In this document: positions 51,985 to 60,029 of the stretch, piece by piece
Layout: every line of letters starts with the position of its first letter
How positions within the stretch are numbered: the first letter of the stretch is position 1
NCBI RefSeq assembly: GCF_003268775.1
Contig: NZ_QLSU01000040.1
Location: 1-64,000 of the forward strand
DNA length: 64,000 nt
Direction of reading: 5' to 3'
DNA from: Paraburkholderia unamae
GTDB taxonomy: Bacteria > Pseudomonadota > Gammaproteobacteria > Burkholderiales > Burkholderiaceae
Position numbers and translations under genes: made by a program
Notes under the pieces: generated by a model
Told to the model about the DNA's origin: nothing
What the model saw: the letters and a program-made list of their open reading frames with translations, nothing else
Database searches by the model: none

Positions 51985-52023
51985 GCCAATACCGGCGCAG
52001 GACCTGGCTGCGCCGGTATTGGC
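51985..52023. terminator. Perfect 16-bp inverted repeat
   Basis: GCCAATACCGGCGCAG and CTGCGCCGGTATTGGC form a perfect stem around the loop GACCTGG. It lies 38 bp beyond the stop of the minus-strand solute-binding gene at 52062. There is no T-run on either side, so it may be a Rho-assisted terminator or a 3'-end stabiliser. Confidence 0.5.
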
Positions 52024-52061
52024 TGCCGTGAAGCCGGGCACGTCCCGCCTCACGCTCGCCC

Positions 52062-52793
52062 TTACGCGGCTGGCGCGACCGACGCGCCCACGATCCCATG
52101 CCGCGCGAGCGCCTCGGCGACGAAGCCGGATGCCTTGGCCTCTTCGACGAACGCATGCAGCGCCTGCGCCGCCGCTGCGCCACGGCTTTTCGGCACGCCC
52201 ATCGCCTGGCGGATCACCATGAAACGCTCGTCGAGCAGGCGCAGGCCGTGGGCCTCGCGCGCATCGGCTTCGAGTTGCTGCTTCACGCCCGCCGCGACTT
52301 CCAGGTTTTGGTCGAGGAAGGTCTGCACGACGCTCGGCGAGGTCGGCGCGCGCACGATCTGCGCGTGCTTCAATTCGCGCGTGAGGAACAGATCGTAGGC
52401 GCTGCCTTTGCCCACGGTCACGCGGTGTTGCGGCTGGTCGACCTCCTCGTTGCGGCGAATCGGCGAGGCGTCTCGCACGAGGTAGTAGCCTTCGATCAGC
52501 ACGTATGGCGCGGTAAACGCGATGGTTTCGCCGCGCAGCGGGTCCACGGCGAAGAAGCCGAAGTCCGCGCGCTCCTCGCTCACCGCCTGCACGGACTTGC
52601 CGGCCGCATCGAACACCACGAGTTCCAGTTCCACGCCGAGCGTGGCGGCAAAGGCGCGCGCGAGATCGACCGACACGCCGGCCGGCGTGCCGCTTGCGTC
52701 CGTGCCCGCGAGAATGGGGTTGCCCAGATTGATCGATGCCCGCAGCTTGCCCGTGGGCGTGAAGGCGCGAATGATGGACGGATCGGGTTTCAT
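52062..52793 (-). CDS. Solute-binding protein family 3-like, no signal peptide
   Basis: This 243-aa protein matches amino-acid-type periplasmic binding proteins: LRASINLGNPILAGTDASGTPAGVSVDLARAFAATLG (in parts), ADFGFFAVDPLRGETIAFTAPY, and VTVGKGSAYDLFLTREL. It starts directly in the domain (MKPDPSIIRAFTPTG), with no signal peptide, and no upstream in-frame extension provides one. It may therefore be cytoplasmic and have an enzymatic or sensing role, as with cyclohexadienyl-dehydratase-like relatives. It is the last gene of an operon with the MFS transporter and Ldh-family reductase. Confidence 0.78.
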   Translation of the reverse strand: MKPDPSIIRAFTPTGKLRASINLGNPILAGTDASGTPAGVSVDLARAFAATLGVELELVVFDAAGKSVQAVSEERADFGFFAVDPLRGETIAFTAPYVLIEGYYLVRDASPIRRNEEVDQPQHRVTVGKGSAYDLFLTRELKHAQIVRAPTSPSVVQTFLDQNLEVAAGVKQQLEADAREAHGLRLLDERFMVIRQAMGVPKSRGAAAAQALHAFVEEAKASGFVAEALARHGIVGASVAPAA

Positions 52794-52826
52794 GTTGGTG
52801 GAATGGAATTGAGGTTAGGGATGCGT

Positions 52827-54107
52827 TCAGCCGCAGATGCGCGCTTCGCTTGACTCGCGCCGCGCGCTTGCTCGCGGTCGCAGCAGGATCGCCACGGCCA
52901 GCACGCTGGCGAGCGCGATGCCGCCCGCCAGCACGAACGCGCTGAAGAACGTGTGGCTTTGCTGGACGAGAAAGCCCGTGACCGCCGGGCCGACGATACC
53001 CGCGCAGTTCGCGATCGCATGCACGCAGCCGCCGACGCTGCCGAGCTTCGGGCCGGGAATCGTGTCCTGAATCAGCGCCCAGTACGTGCTGCCGCTCAAG
53101 TACAGCGCGAACACGGCAACGGCCATCAGCAGCAGCGCGCCGGCCGTGGTCGTCACGGCGCCCGCGAGCGTCACGCAAACGCCCGCGGCGCCCAGGCATA
53201 CGATCAACACCCACTTGCGCGCGCGCAGCGCGTTGCCCGTGCGGCGGAAGATCAGGTCGGAGAGCACGCCGCTCAGGCCGTAGCCGATAAAGCCCAGCAG
53301 CCATGGCAGCACCGTCGCGAGGCTCATGCTTTTCAGGCTCAGATGGCGGTCCATTGTCAGGAAGCTCGGGAACCACGTGAGGAAGAAGAACAGGATGTAG
53401 CTATAGCCGAAGTACGAGATCATCGCCGCGAGAATGGCAGGCTGCTTGAGGTAGAAGCCGAGGGGCTTCACGTCGGCGGGATCGTCGGACACGCTGCGGT
53501 CGGATTCGATCAGGCGGCGCTCGTCGGCCGAGACGCGCGGATGCTGATGCGGTTTGTCGGTGGCCATGAAGTGCCAGAAGATCAGCCAGAGCAGCCCGAA
53601 GCACGCGACGCCCGCGAATGCGACGCGCCAGCCGTACGCGGCCGTCAGCAGCCCGACCACCGGACCCGCCACCGCGCCGCCCAGCGGCAGGCCGCAATTG
53701 GCGAAGCCGAACGCGGTGGCCGATTCCTTGTGAGGGAACCAGTTGTTCACGATCTTGTTGATCGTCGTGGCGAGCGGTCCCTCGGCCATGCCGAAGAAGG
53801 TGCGGACCGCCAGCAGCGAGCCGAAGCCGGTGACGAGTCCGGTGGCGCCGCACAGCAGCGACCACGCGAGGATCGCGCCGGAGAACACGCGCTTGCCGCC
53901 CCAGCGGTCGGCCGCCCAGCCGCCGATGAAATTGAATGCCGCATAGCCGATGAAGAAGGTCGAGAATACGAGGCCCAGACTCGCCGGGGAAATGCGCAGT
54001 TCCTGCGCCACGGCGGGCGCGGCGACGGAAAGCGCCGAGCGGTCGAGATAATTGATGAAGCCTGCGATGAACAGCAGCAGGACGATGCGCCATCGAATGT
54101 TTGTCAC
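52827..54107 (-). CDS. MFS transporter, anion:cation symporter (ACS) type
   Basis: This inner-membrane transporter has 426 aa and 12 predicted segments. The ACS family (hexonate, glucarate, phthalate and tartrate symporters) is indicated by the start RWRIVLLLFIAGFINYLDRSALSVAAP, the motif-A loop GGWAADRWGGKRV and NKIVNNWFPHKESATAFG. The start is GTG 54107, after AGGGAG. It is co-directional with the Ldh-family gene (104-bp gap) and likely imports the hydroxy- or oxo-acid that enzyme handles. Confidence 0.9.
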   Translation of the reverse strand: MTNIRWRIVLLLFIAGFINYLDRSALSVAAPAVAQELRISPASLGLVFSTFFIGYAAFNFIGGWAADRWGGKRVFSGAILAWSLLCGATGLVTGFGSLLAVRTFFGMAEGPLATTINKIVNNWFPHKESATAFGFANCGLPLGGAVAGPVVGLLTAAYGWRVAFAGVACFGLLWLIFWHFMATDKPHQHPRVSADERRLIESDRSVSDDPADVKPLGFYLKQPAILAAMISYFGYSYILFFFLTWFPSFLTMDRHLSLKSMSLATVLPWLLGFIGYGLSGVLSDLIFRRTGNALRARKWVLIVCLGAAGVCVTLAGAVTTTAGALLLMAVAVFALYLSGSTYWALIQDTIPGPKLGSVGGCVHAIANCAGIVGPAVTGFLVQQSHTFFSAFVLAGGIALASVLAVAILLRPRASARRESSEARICG

Positions 54108-54211
54108 CTGTCGCTCCCTGGAGCTTGTTATGGGCTTGGCGGACCGTGCGCCCGGATGCGCCGCACGGTCGGCCGCCTGTGTTTGACTGTGTTTGCCTGT
54201 CTTTGCCGCCT

Positions 54212-55264
54212 TCAGCGTTGCGGCCGCGCGGTCGCTTCCAGCATTGCGAGCTGGGCCGCGCCGATGTCGATGCCTTCGGCCATCTGCCGCTCCAGGCGCC
54301 CGAGTTCGATCTCGCCTGGCACGATCACGGGCGCATCCGGATTGGCGGGTGCGGAGCCGTGCAGGATCGCCGCATAGTCGGCCATGCGCGCGGCGAGCCA
54401 GGCGGTGCTGCCGAGCCTGTTCGTATCGATCAGGATAAAGAAGTGGCCGAGGTTCTGCGGCTGTTCCGGGTCGTCTTCCCACGACTTTACGTGCGTCAGG
54501 TAGGCCGCGCCGGAAAGCAGCCCCGCGAGCAGGTCGACGACCAGCGCGAGCCCGTAGCCCTTGTGGCCGCCAATCGGCAGCAGGAAGCCGTCTAGCGCCG
54601 CTTTCGGGTCGGTGGTCGGCTTGCCTTGCGCGTCGGTCGCCCAGTCGCCGGGAATCGCTTCGCCGCGCTTGAGCGCGTTGCGGATCTTGGCCCGCGCCGC
54701 GACGCTGATCGCCATGTCCAGGAGGAACGGGTGGCCTTGCGGGTTCGGCACGCCGAAGCCTACCGGGCTGTTGCCCAGGCGCGCGTCGGTGCCGCCCCAC
54801 GGCGCGATGGTCGTTGTCGCGTTGCTGCCGATGATGCTGGCGAAGCCTTGCTTGGCGGCCAGGTACGAGTACGGCGACACCGGGCCGAAGTGATTGCTGC
54901 CGCGCACGAACACGCATGCGATGCCGTTTTCGCGCGCGGCAGCCATCGCCAGATCGAGCGCGCGATAGCCCACGAGCGGGCCTACGCCGTTGTCGCCGTC
55001 GAGGCGGTGAAGCGCCGGGCCGACCTGCTCGGCGGTGATCGACGGCGTGGGATTGATGCCGCCGATGCGCAGGCGGGCGCCGTACGATTCGATCCGGCTC
55101 GTGCCGTGCGTGCGCAAACCGAACAGGTCGGCGAGCACGAGAACGGTGGCGGTGTCGGTGGCGTCGGCGCGATTCAGGCCGAGTGTGCACAGCGCTTCGA
55201 TGGTCAGTTCGGTCAGTTGAGCCTGGCTGACGATGCCTTGTGGGGTGGAGGTGGGCTGGGTCAT
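54212..55264 (-). CDS. Ldh-family oxidoreductase (YlbC/DpkA/ComC type)
   Basis: This 350-aa NAD(P)-dependent reductase belongs to the malate/L-lactate dehydrogenase-2 family, unrelated to classic LDH. Marks are the early LFGLRTHGTSRIESY with the catalytic His, ACVFVRGSNHFGPVSPYSYLAA, GNSPVGFGVPNPQG and LLPIGGHKGYGLALVVDLLAG. Known members reduce 2-oxo acids (comC sulfolactate, ureidoglycolate) or cyclic imines (piperideine-2-carboxylate). The substrate here is unknown. It is the first gene of the operon and has a 23-bp palindrome about 120 bp upstream. Confidence 0.88.
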   Translation of the reverse strand: MTQPTSTPQGIVSQAQLTELTIEALCTLGLNRADATDTATVLVLADLFGLRTHGTSRIESYGARLRIGGINPTPSITAEQVGPALHRLDGDNGVGPLVGYRALDLAMAAARENGIACVFVRGSNHFGPVSPYSYLAAKQGFASIIGSNATTTIAPWGGTDARLGNSPVGFGVPNPQGHPFLLDMAISVAARAKIRNALKRGEAIPGDWATDAQGKPTTDPKAALDGFLLPIGGHKGYGLALVVDLLAGLLSGAAYLTHVKSWEDDPEQPQNLGHFFILIDTNRLGSTAWLAARMADYAAILHGSAPANPDAPVIVPGEIELGRLERQMAEGIDIGAAQLAMLEATARPQR

Positions 55265-55385
55265 GGAACGGGTCGTCTCCTTCGATCTGAAAACCGTGGG
55301 TCAAGCGGCTGCTGCGTCACAGCGCTTGCGTTTCGCAGATGATCGGATAGAAGCGGTGCCCGGAACAAACGCATATTTTCGTGCG

Positions 55386-55408
55386 ATTGGTGCGCTTGAC
55401 GCACGAAT
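55386..55408. promoter_or_regulatory. 23-bp palindromic operator, copy 1
   Basis: ATTGGTGCG-N5-CGCACGAAT, extended outwards by GTGCG and CGCAC, forms a near-perfect dyad in the gap upstream of the Ldh-family gene. The same 23-bp design occurs at 56420-56442 upstream of the adjacent LysR gene. I infer it is the LysR protein's binding site. Confidence 0.65.
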
Positions 55409-55441
55409 CGCACTGAGCGCACGACATCAAGGGAGGGTCGC

Positions 55442-56359
55442 TTACGCGGGCGCGCTGGCGGGAAGCGCGTCGGGCGCGCGCATTTCCGTCAACAACTGAA
55501 GGAAGAAGCGCGCGGCGGAAGACAAACCGCGTCCGCGCCGCTGGAGGACGCCCAGCGTGCGCCGGATCGGCGGATCGACCAGCGCGACGCTCGTGAGCGC
55601 TTTGTGCGGACCGCGCGGCATGGCGAGCCGGGGCACGACGCCCACGCCCAGTCCCGCTTCGATCAGGCTCACCAGCGCGGGCACATGGCGCACCTCGCAA
55701 AACCATTTCGGGCGGCCGGCCACACCGGCCAGCGCTTCGTCGATGACCGCGCGATTGCCGCTGCCCTGCGCGATCGCCAGATAGTCGAGGTTGACGAGTT
55801 CCGCCCACGCCACGGATTTGCGTTTCGCGAGCGGGTGGCTGCGCGGGCAGGCGAGCACGAACGGGTCGTCCAGCAGCGGCGTGAATTCGATGTCCGGCTC
55901 CTGGGTGCCGACGTAGGTGAGGCCGAAATCGGCTTCGCCGCGCGCGACAGCGAGAAACACCATCGACGAAGGCTCGTCGATCAGGCGCAGGCGAATGCCG
56001 GGGTAACGCTGGTGATAGACCGCAATGGCTTCCGGCAGGAAATAGCGCACCGCCGAGGGCACGCACGCGATCGTGAGTTCGCCTGTCATCTTGCGCGCGA
56101 GATCGTCGAACTCCAGCATCGAGTTGTCGACCTCGTTGAGGATTCGGTGCGCGCGCTCCAGAAAGCCCCGACCGACGATGGTCAGGTCCATCTTGCGCGT
56201 GGTGCGCTCGAAAAGCCGCACGCCCAACGCCTCCTCAAGCTTCTCGATGCGACGCGACAACGCCGATGGCGACAGATGCAGCGTGTCGGCGGCGGCGCGA
56301 AAGCTGCCCAGGTCCGCTGTCGCGACAAAGGCGCGCAAGTCCGAAATCTCGAAGTTCAT
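55442..56359 (-). CDS. LysR-family transcriptional regulator
   Basis: This 305-aa regulator has the HTH NFEISDLRAFVATADLGSFRAAAD with LSPSALSRRIEKLEEALG and a LysR effector domain (ELTIACVPSAVRYFLPEAIAVYHQRYPG, in parts). ATG 56359 gives the standard start; the ATG at 56371 is 4 codons longer, and neither has a good ribosome site. It lies upstream of the Ldh-MFS operon on the same strand. Matching palindromes before both suggest it controls that operon and itself. Confidence 0.9.
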   Translation of the reverse strand: MNFEISDLRAFVATADLGSFRAAADTLHLSPSALSRRIEKLEEALGVRLFERTTRKMDLTIVGRGFLERAHRILNEVDNSMLEFDDLARKMTGELTIACVPSAVRYFLPEAIAVYHQRYPGIRLRLIDEPSSMVFLAVARGEADFGLTYVGTQEPDIEFTPLLDDPFVLACPRSHPLAKRKSVAWAELVNLDYLAIAQGSGNRAVIDEALAGVAGRPKWFCEVRHVPALVSLIEAGLGVGVVPRLAMPRGPHKALTSVALVDPPIRRTLGVLQRRGRGLSSAARFFLQLLTEMRAPDALPASAPA

Positions 56360-56419
56360 GCCAGTGGCCACGCAGGAGGGAAGAGGCGTTCAGTGTCGAC
56401 GCGCTGCCGCGCGCTGTCA

Positions 56420-56442
56420 ATTCGTGCGTGAGGCACACGAAT
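56420..56442. promoter_or_regulatory. 23-bp palindromic operator, copy 2
   Basis: ATTCGTGCG-N5-CACACGAAT lies 61-83 bp before the LysR start. It matches copy 1 (55386-55408) at 16 of 18 arm positions with identical 5-bp spacing, consistent with autoregulation. Confidence 0.6.
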
Positions 56443-56514
56443 CGGCAGATCACCGCAAACGGTGACAATCAATGTCGGACTGCTGATTAACGTTGCGCTC
56501 GGCGTGTCGGCGCG

Positions 56515-57207
56515 CTACGCGTTCGCATCGCCGCTGCGGGCAATGCCGGTCTCGATGCCGGCCAGAATGAGGTCGATGCCCGCCAGGAATTGCTCGCGGT
56601 CGTCGTGCCCGGCCAGCATCGTCGCCACTTGGCGCACGAACGGGTGCTCCACCGGGTCGAGTTGCGCCCATTTCGCCGCGACGCTTTCGAGAATCGCCAC
56701 CCGGTCCATGCCGTCCTCGCAAGCGCGGGGCCGCGAAGCGTACTGGCCCGCAAGACCGAGAATGAAGCTCATGAGGGCCGTGGCCGCGTTGAACTGCGCG
56801 TGCTCGGGCACACCCAGCGCCTGGACCTGCCCGCCTATGCCTTCCAGAATGCGCAGGACCGCGTACTGCCACGGATCGCGCGATAGCTGCCCGCCCACCC
56901 AGGGGTGCGCGTCGATGGCGTCGAACACGCCGAGCGCGAGTGCGCGGATCGCGTCCTGCGGCCGGGGCAGGCTCACCGCCTCGGTCAGCACGGCCGCGAT
57001 GATCTGGTCAGTGGCTGCCGCGAGCAGTTCTTGCTTGTCGGCAACGTGCCAGTAGAGCGCGCCGCTGCCGGTCGCGAGGCGCGCCGCCAGGGCGCGGAAA
57101 GTCAGGGCGTCCTCGCCGTCCTGGTCGAGGATCGCGATCGCCGCCTCGACGATCCGCTCCTTGGTGAGCGCGTCGGCGCGCCGTCTGGTCCGAATTTCCG
57201 TAGTCAT
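56515..57207 (-). CDS. TetR-family repressor
   Basis: This 230-aa repressor has the N-terminal HTH LTKERIVEAAIAILDQDGEDALTFRALAARLATGSGALYWHV (in parts, about residues 15-60) and a TetR-class C-terminal ligand domain. ATG 57207 is taken over an ATG 9 codons upstream, which would overlap the operator region. It is divergent from the FAD monooxygenase at 57292, with two TGGAAC-type palindromes between. It probably represses both directions and is released by a drug-like ligand. Confidence 0.9.
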   Translation of the reverse strand: MTTEIRTRRRADALTKERIVEAAIAILDQDGEDALTFRALAARLATGSGALYWHVADKQELLAAATDQIIAAVLTEAVSLPRPQDAIRALALGVFDAIDAHPWVGGQLSRDPWQYAVLRILEGIGGQVQALGVPEHAQFNAATALMSFILGLAGQYASRPRACEDGMDRVAILESVAAKWAQLDPVEHPFVRQVATMLAGHDDREQFLAGIDLILAGIETGIARSGDANA

Positions 57208-57216
57208 GGGCGTAGC

Positions 57217-57247
57217 TTGACACGCATGGAACATTGTTCCAAACTAT
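57217..57247 (+). promoter_or_regulatory. Candidate promoter of the monooxygenase pair
   Basis: TTGACA (57217-57222, perfect -35) is separated by 19 bp from AACTAT (57242-57247, weak -10). Operator palindrome 1 fills the spacer and palindrome 2 lies just downstream, a layout expected for tight repression. Confidence 0.5.
57227..57241. promoter_or_regulatory. TetR operator palindrome 1
   Basis: TGGAACATTGTTCCA is a 15-bp dyad with only the centre imperfect. It sits 20 bp before the TetR start on one side and within the monooxygenase promoter on the other. Confidence 0.7.
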
Positions 57248-57255
57248 TTTTTCCA

Positions 57256-57270
57256 TGGAACAACGTTCCA
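57256..57270. promoter_or_regulatory. TetR operator palindrome 2
   Basis: TGGAACAACGTTCCA shares both TGGAAC/GTTCCA arms with palindrome 1. The centres are 29 bp apart, about three helical turns, so two dimers could bind the same DNA face. Confidence 0.7.
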
Positions 57271-57291
57271 TACTCAATGGAAGAAGCTTTG

Positions 57292-58479
57292 ATGGCGACC
57301 CCAGTGACCTTTACGCCCCCAACCACCCCCGTCACGATTGTCGGCGCGGGACTCGGCGGCCTCGTGCTCGCGCGGGTGCTGCACCTGCACGGCATTCCGG
57401 TGACCGTCTACGAGGCGGAGCCGTCGGCGCAAGCGCGCACGCAAGGCGGTTTGCTCGACATCCACGAGCATGACGGGCAGGCCGCGCTCGCGGCGGCCGG
57501 GCTCACCGAAGCATTCCGCGCGATCGTTCACGCAGGCGGCGAGGCCACGCGTGTGCTGGACTCGCAGGGCCGGGTGCTGTTCGAGGAATCAGACGATGGT
57601 ACGGGCGGGCGGCCGGAGGCGCCGCGCGGCGAACTGCGGCGCATTCTCATCGAGTCGCTGCCGCCACAGACGATCCGGTGGGGGAAGAAGCTCAGCCACG
57701 TCACGCCGCTCGGCCAGGGCGAGCATCGGCTGAGCTTTGCCGACGGATCGAGCGAGGTCAGCCGCCTGCTCGTCGGCGCCGATGGCGCGTGGTCGAAGGT
57801 CAGGCCGCTGCTCTCCGGGGCGCAGCCCGAGTATGTCGGCACGTCGTTCATCGAAACCTGCCTGCACGACGCCGATGCGCGGCACGCTCCGGCGGCGGCG
57901 GCCGTAGGCGGCGGGGCGCTGTTCGCGCTCGCGCCGGGCAAGGGGATCTTCGCGCACCGGGAACCCGGCGCGGTGCTGCACGCGTATATCGCGCTGAAGC
58001 GCCCGCTGGCATGGTTCGACGCCCTCGACTTCGCCGACGCCGCGAGCGTGACGGCGAAAGTCGCGGCCGAGTTCGACGGCTGGTCGCCCGCGCTCAGGGC
58101 GCTCATCACCGAGGGCGAGGCCGCGCCGGTCCTGCGGCCGCTCCATATGCTGCCGGTCGGCCATCGATGGAGTCGCGTGCGCGGGGTGACGCTGCTGGGC
58201 GACGCCGCGCACCTCGCGCCTCCGGCGGGCGAGGGCGCGAACCTCGCCATGCTCGACGGCGCGGAGCTTGGGGCGGCGATTGCGGCGCATCCCGGCGATG
58301 TCGAGACCGCGCTCGCCGCGTACGAAGCCACGATGTTCGCGCGCAGCGCGGCCGCCGCCGCGGATTCCTGCGCGACGCTTGAACTGTGCCTCGACGAGCG
58401 CGCGCCGTTGAGCCTTGTCGACTTCCTGGGCGGCGTGGCGGGAACACAGCAGGCATCGCTTCGGGAGCCGTCCGCGTGA
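57292..58479 (+). CDS. FAD-dependent monooxygenase, TetX-like
   Basis: This class A flavoprotein monooxygenase has 395 aa. The FAD motif is VTIVGAGLGGLVLARVL (about residues 14-30), then a Glu (VYEAEP). The second FAD motif is LLGDAAHLAPPAGEGANLAMLDGAEL, closely following the TetX pattern GDAAHLMPPFAGQG. QGGLLDIHEHDGQ near residue 50 is also TetX-like. The ATG at 57292 has GGAAG before it; an ATG 5 codons earlier is possible. Repressor, operators and partner oxygenase suggest detoxification of an aromatic or polyketide-like drug. Activity on tetracycline is not implied. Confidence 0.87.
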   Translation: MATPVTFTPPTTPVTIVGAGLGGLVLARVLHLHGIPVTVYEAEPSAQARTQGGLLDIHEHDGQAALAAAGLTEAFRAIVHAGGEATRVLDSQGRVLFEESDDGTGGRPEAPRGELRRILIESLPPQTIRWGKKLSHVTPLGQGEHRLSFADGSSEVSRLLVGADGAWSKVRPLLSGAQPEYVGTSFIETCLHDADARHAPAAAAVGGGALFALAPGKGIFAHREPGAVLHAYIALKRPLAWFDALDFADAASVTAKVAAEFDGWSPALRALITEGEAAPVLRPLHMLPVGHRWSRVRGVTLLGDAAHLAPPAGEGANLAMLDGAELGAAIAAHPGDVETALAAYEATMFARSAAAAADSCATLELCLDERAPLSLVDFLGGVAGTQQASLREPSA

Positions 58480-60008
58480 GCCATGACGTCGTCATTGCAG
58501 GGGGCGGCCCGGTCGGCCTCTTTCTCGCTTGCGAGCTTCGCCTGGCGGGCGTCACGGTGCGGGTGCTGGAGCAGGCCGAAGACCCGCGCGCCGCGTTGAA
58601 GCGTCTGCCGTTCGGCATGCGTGGCCTCTCGGCGCCCACCCTCGAAGCGTTCCACCGTCGCGGCTTGCTGGACGACATCACGAGGTCGCAACGCGCGAAG
58701 CACGACACAGGCGGTGCGCCACCCGGCGCGCACTGGATGCAGCAGGCGCGCCGCCCCGCGGGCCACTTCGCCGGTATCCCGTTCTTTCACGAGGCCATCG
58801 ACGCCTCGCAGTGGCCGTACCGGTTGCCCGGCCCGGCCGGTACCCGCATGGCGGTTGATATGGAGTCCCTGGAAACGGCGCTCGCGGCGCGTGCGCACGC
58901 GCTGGGCGTGGAGATCCGGCGCGGCCTCGCGGTCGAGGGCTTCGATCAGTCCGGAGACGGCGTGAGCGTGCACGCCGGTGGCGAGACGTTCCACGCGCGC
59001 TGGCTGGTGGGTTGCGACGGTGGGCGCAGCACGGTCCGCAAAGCGGGCGGCTTCGCGTTCGCGGGCACCGATGCCGAGTTCACCGGCTATTGCGTCGAAG
59101 TCGAACTGGCTCAGCCGGACCTGCTCGAACCCGGCCGCCATTACACGCCGACGGGCATGTACACGTTTGCGCGTCCTGGAACGATCGCGATGGTCGATTT
59201 CGACGGCGGCGCGTTCCACCGTACCCGTTCGATTCCGCTCGACCACGTGCAGGCCGTCCTGCGGCGGATCTCCGGCATCGACGTCACCTTGACCGCCTTG
59301 CACCTCGCCGCGACATGGACGGATCGCGCACGGCAGGCGACGGCTTACCGCGCGGGCCGCGCGGGTCGCGTATTGCTGGCGGGCGACGCCGCGCACATCC
59401 ATTCCCCGCTGGGTGGCCAGGGGCTCAATCTGGGCCTGGGCGACGCGATGAACCTGGGCTGGAAACTGGCCGCGACGATACGCGGCGACGCACCGGCGGC
59501 CCTGCTCGACAGCTATGAGCGGGAGCGGCATCCCGTCGGTGCGCAGGTGCTGGACTGGTCGCGCGCCCAGGTCGCCCTGATGCGCCCGACGCCCAGCACG
59601 CGCGCGCTCGAAGCGATCATGCGCGATCTCGTCGGCACGCGCGACGGCGCGACGTATTTCGCCGAGCGCGTGTGGGCGGTGTCCCTGCGCTACGACCTCG
59701 GGGGCGACCATCCGCTCGTTGGCCGCAGCGTTCCCGACTTTGCGTTGGCGGACGGGACGACCGTGGGCGAGCGGCTCAGAACGGGCTCGGGCCTGCTGCT
59801 GGACTTTGATTCGCGTCCGTCGCTCGAAGCGCTTGCAAGCCGTTGGCGCGGCCGCATCGCGTATGTGGCGGGCGACGTCAAGCAGCGCCTCGGTCTGAAT
59901 GCGCTGCTCGTGCGCCCTGATGGCTTCGTCGCCTGGGCCGCCGACGATGCGCCGAGGCCGGAGGCCCTGGCCGAAGCGGCCGAGCGGTGGTTCGGCCAAC
60001 CCGCGTGA
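58476..60008 (+). CDS. FAD-dependent monooxygenase, rifampicin/polyketide hydroxylase-like (PheA/TfdB family)
   Basis: This 510-aa class A monooxygenase has the N-terminal FAD motif DVVIAGGGPVGLFLACELRLAG and the central LVGCDGGRSTVRK (DG motif). LLAGDAAHIHSPLGGQGLNLGLGDAMNLGWKLA (in parts) follows, then a C-terminal thioredoxin-like domain (about residues 400-510), as in Rox, PgaE and phenol hydroxylases. The start is GTG 58476, overlapping the previous stop (GTGA), with GGGAG upstream. It forms a two-gene operon with the TetX-like gene under the TetR repressor. Confidence 0.88.
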   Translation: MSHDVVIAGGGPVGLFLACELRLAGVTVRVLEQAEDPRAALKRLPFGMRGLSAPTLEAFHRRGLLDDITRSQRAKHDTGGAPPGAHWMQQARRPAGHFAGIPFFHEAIDASQWPYRLPGPAGTRMAVDMESLETALAARAHALGVEIRRGLAVEGFDQSGDGVSVHAGGETFHARWLVGCDGGRSTVRKAGGFAFAGTDAEFTGYCVEVELAQPDLLEPGRHYTPTGMYTFARPGTIAMVDFDGGAFHRTRSIPLDHVQAVLRRISGIDVTLTALHLAATWTDRARQATAYRAGRAGRVLLAGDAAHIHSPLGGQGLNLGLGDAMNLGWKLAATIRGDAPAALLDSYERERHPVGAQVLDWSRAQVALMRPTPSTRALEAIMRDLVGTRDGATYFAERVWAVSLRYDLGGDHPLVGRSVPDFALADGTTVGERLRTGSGLLLDFDSRPSLEALASRWRGRIAYVAGDVKQRLGLNALLVRPDGFVAWAADDAPRPEALAEAAERWFGQPA

Positions 60009-60029
60009 CCGGTTTGCGGCTTGTGGCGC

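Noticed and set aside
57528..59999. 823-codon minus-strand open frame
   Set aside because: Antisense to the two FAD monooxygenases; no recognisable domain and low-complexity composition.
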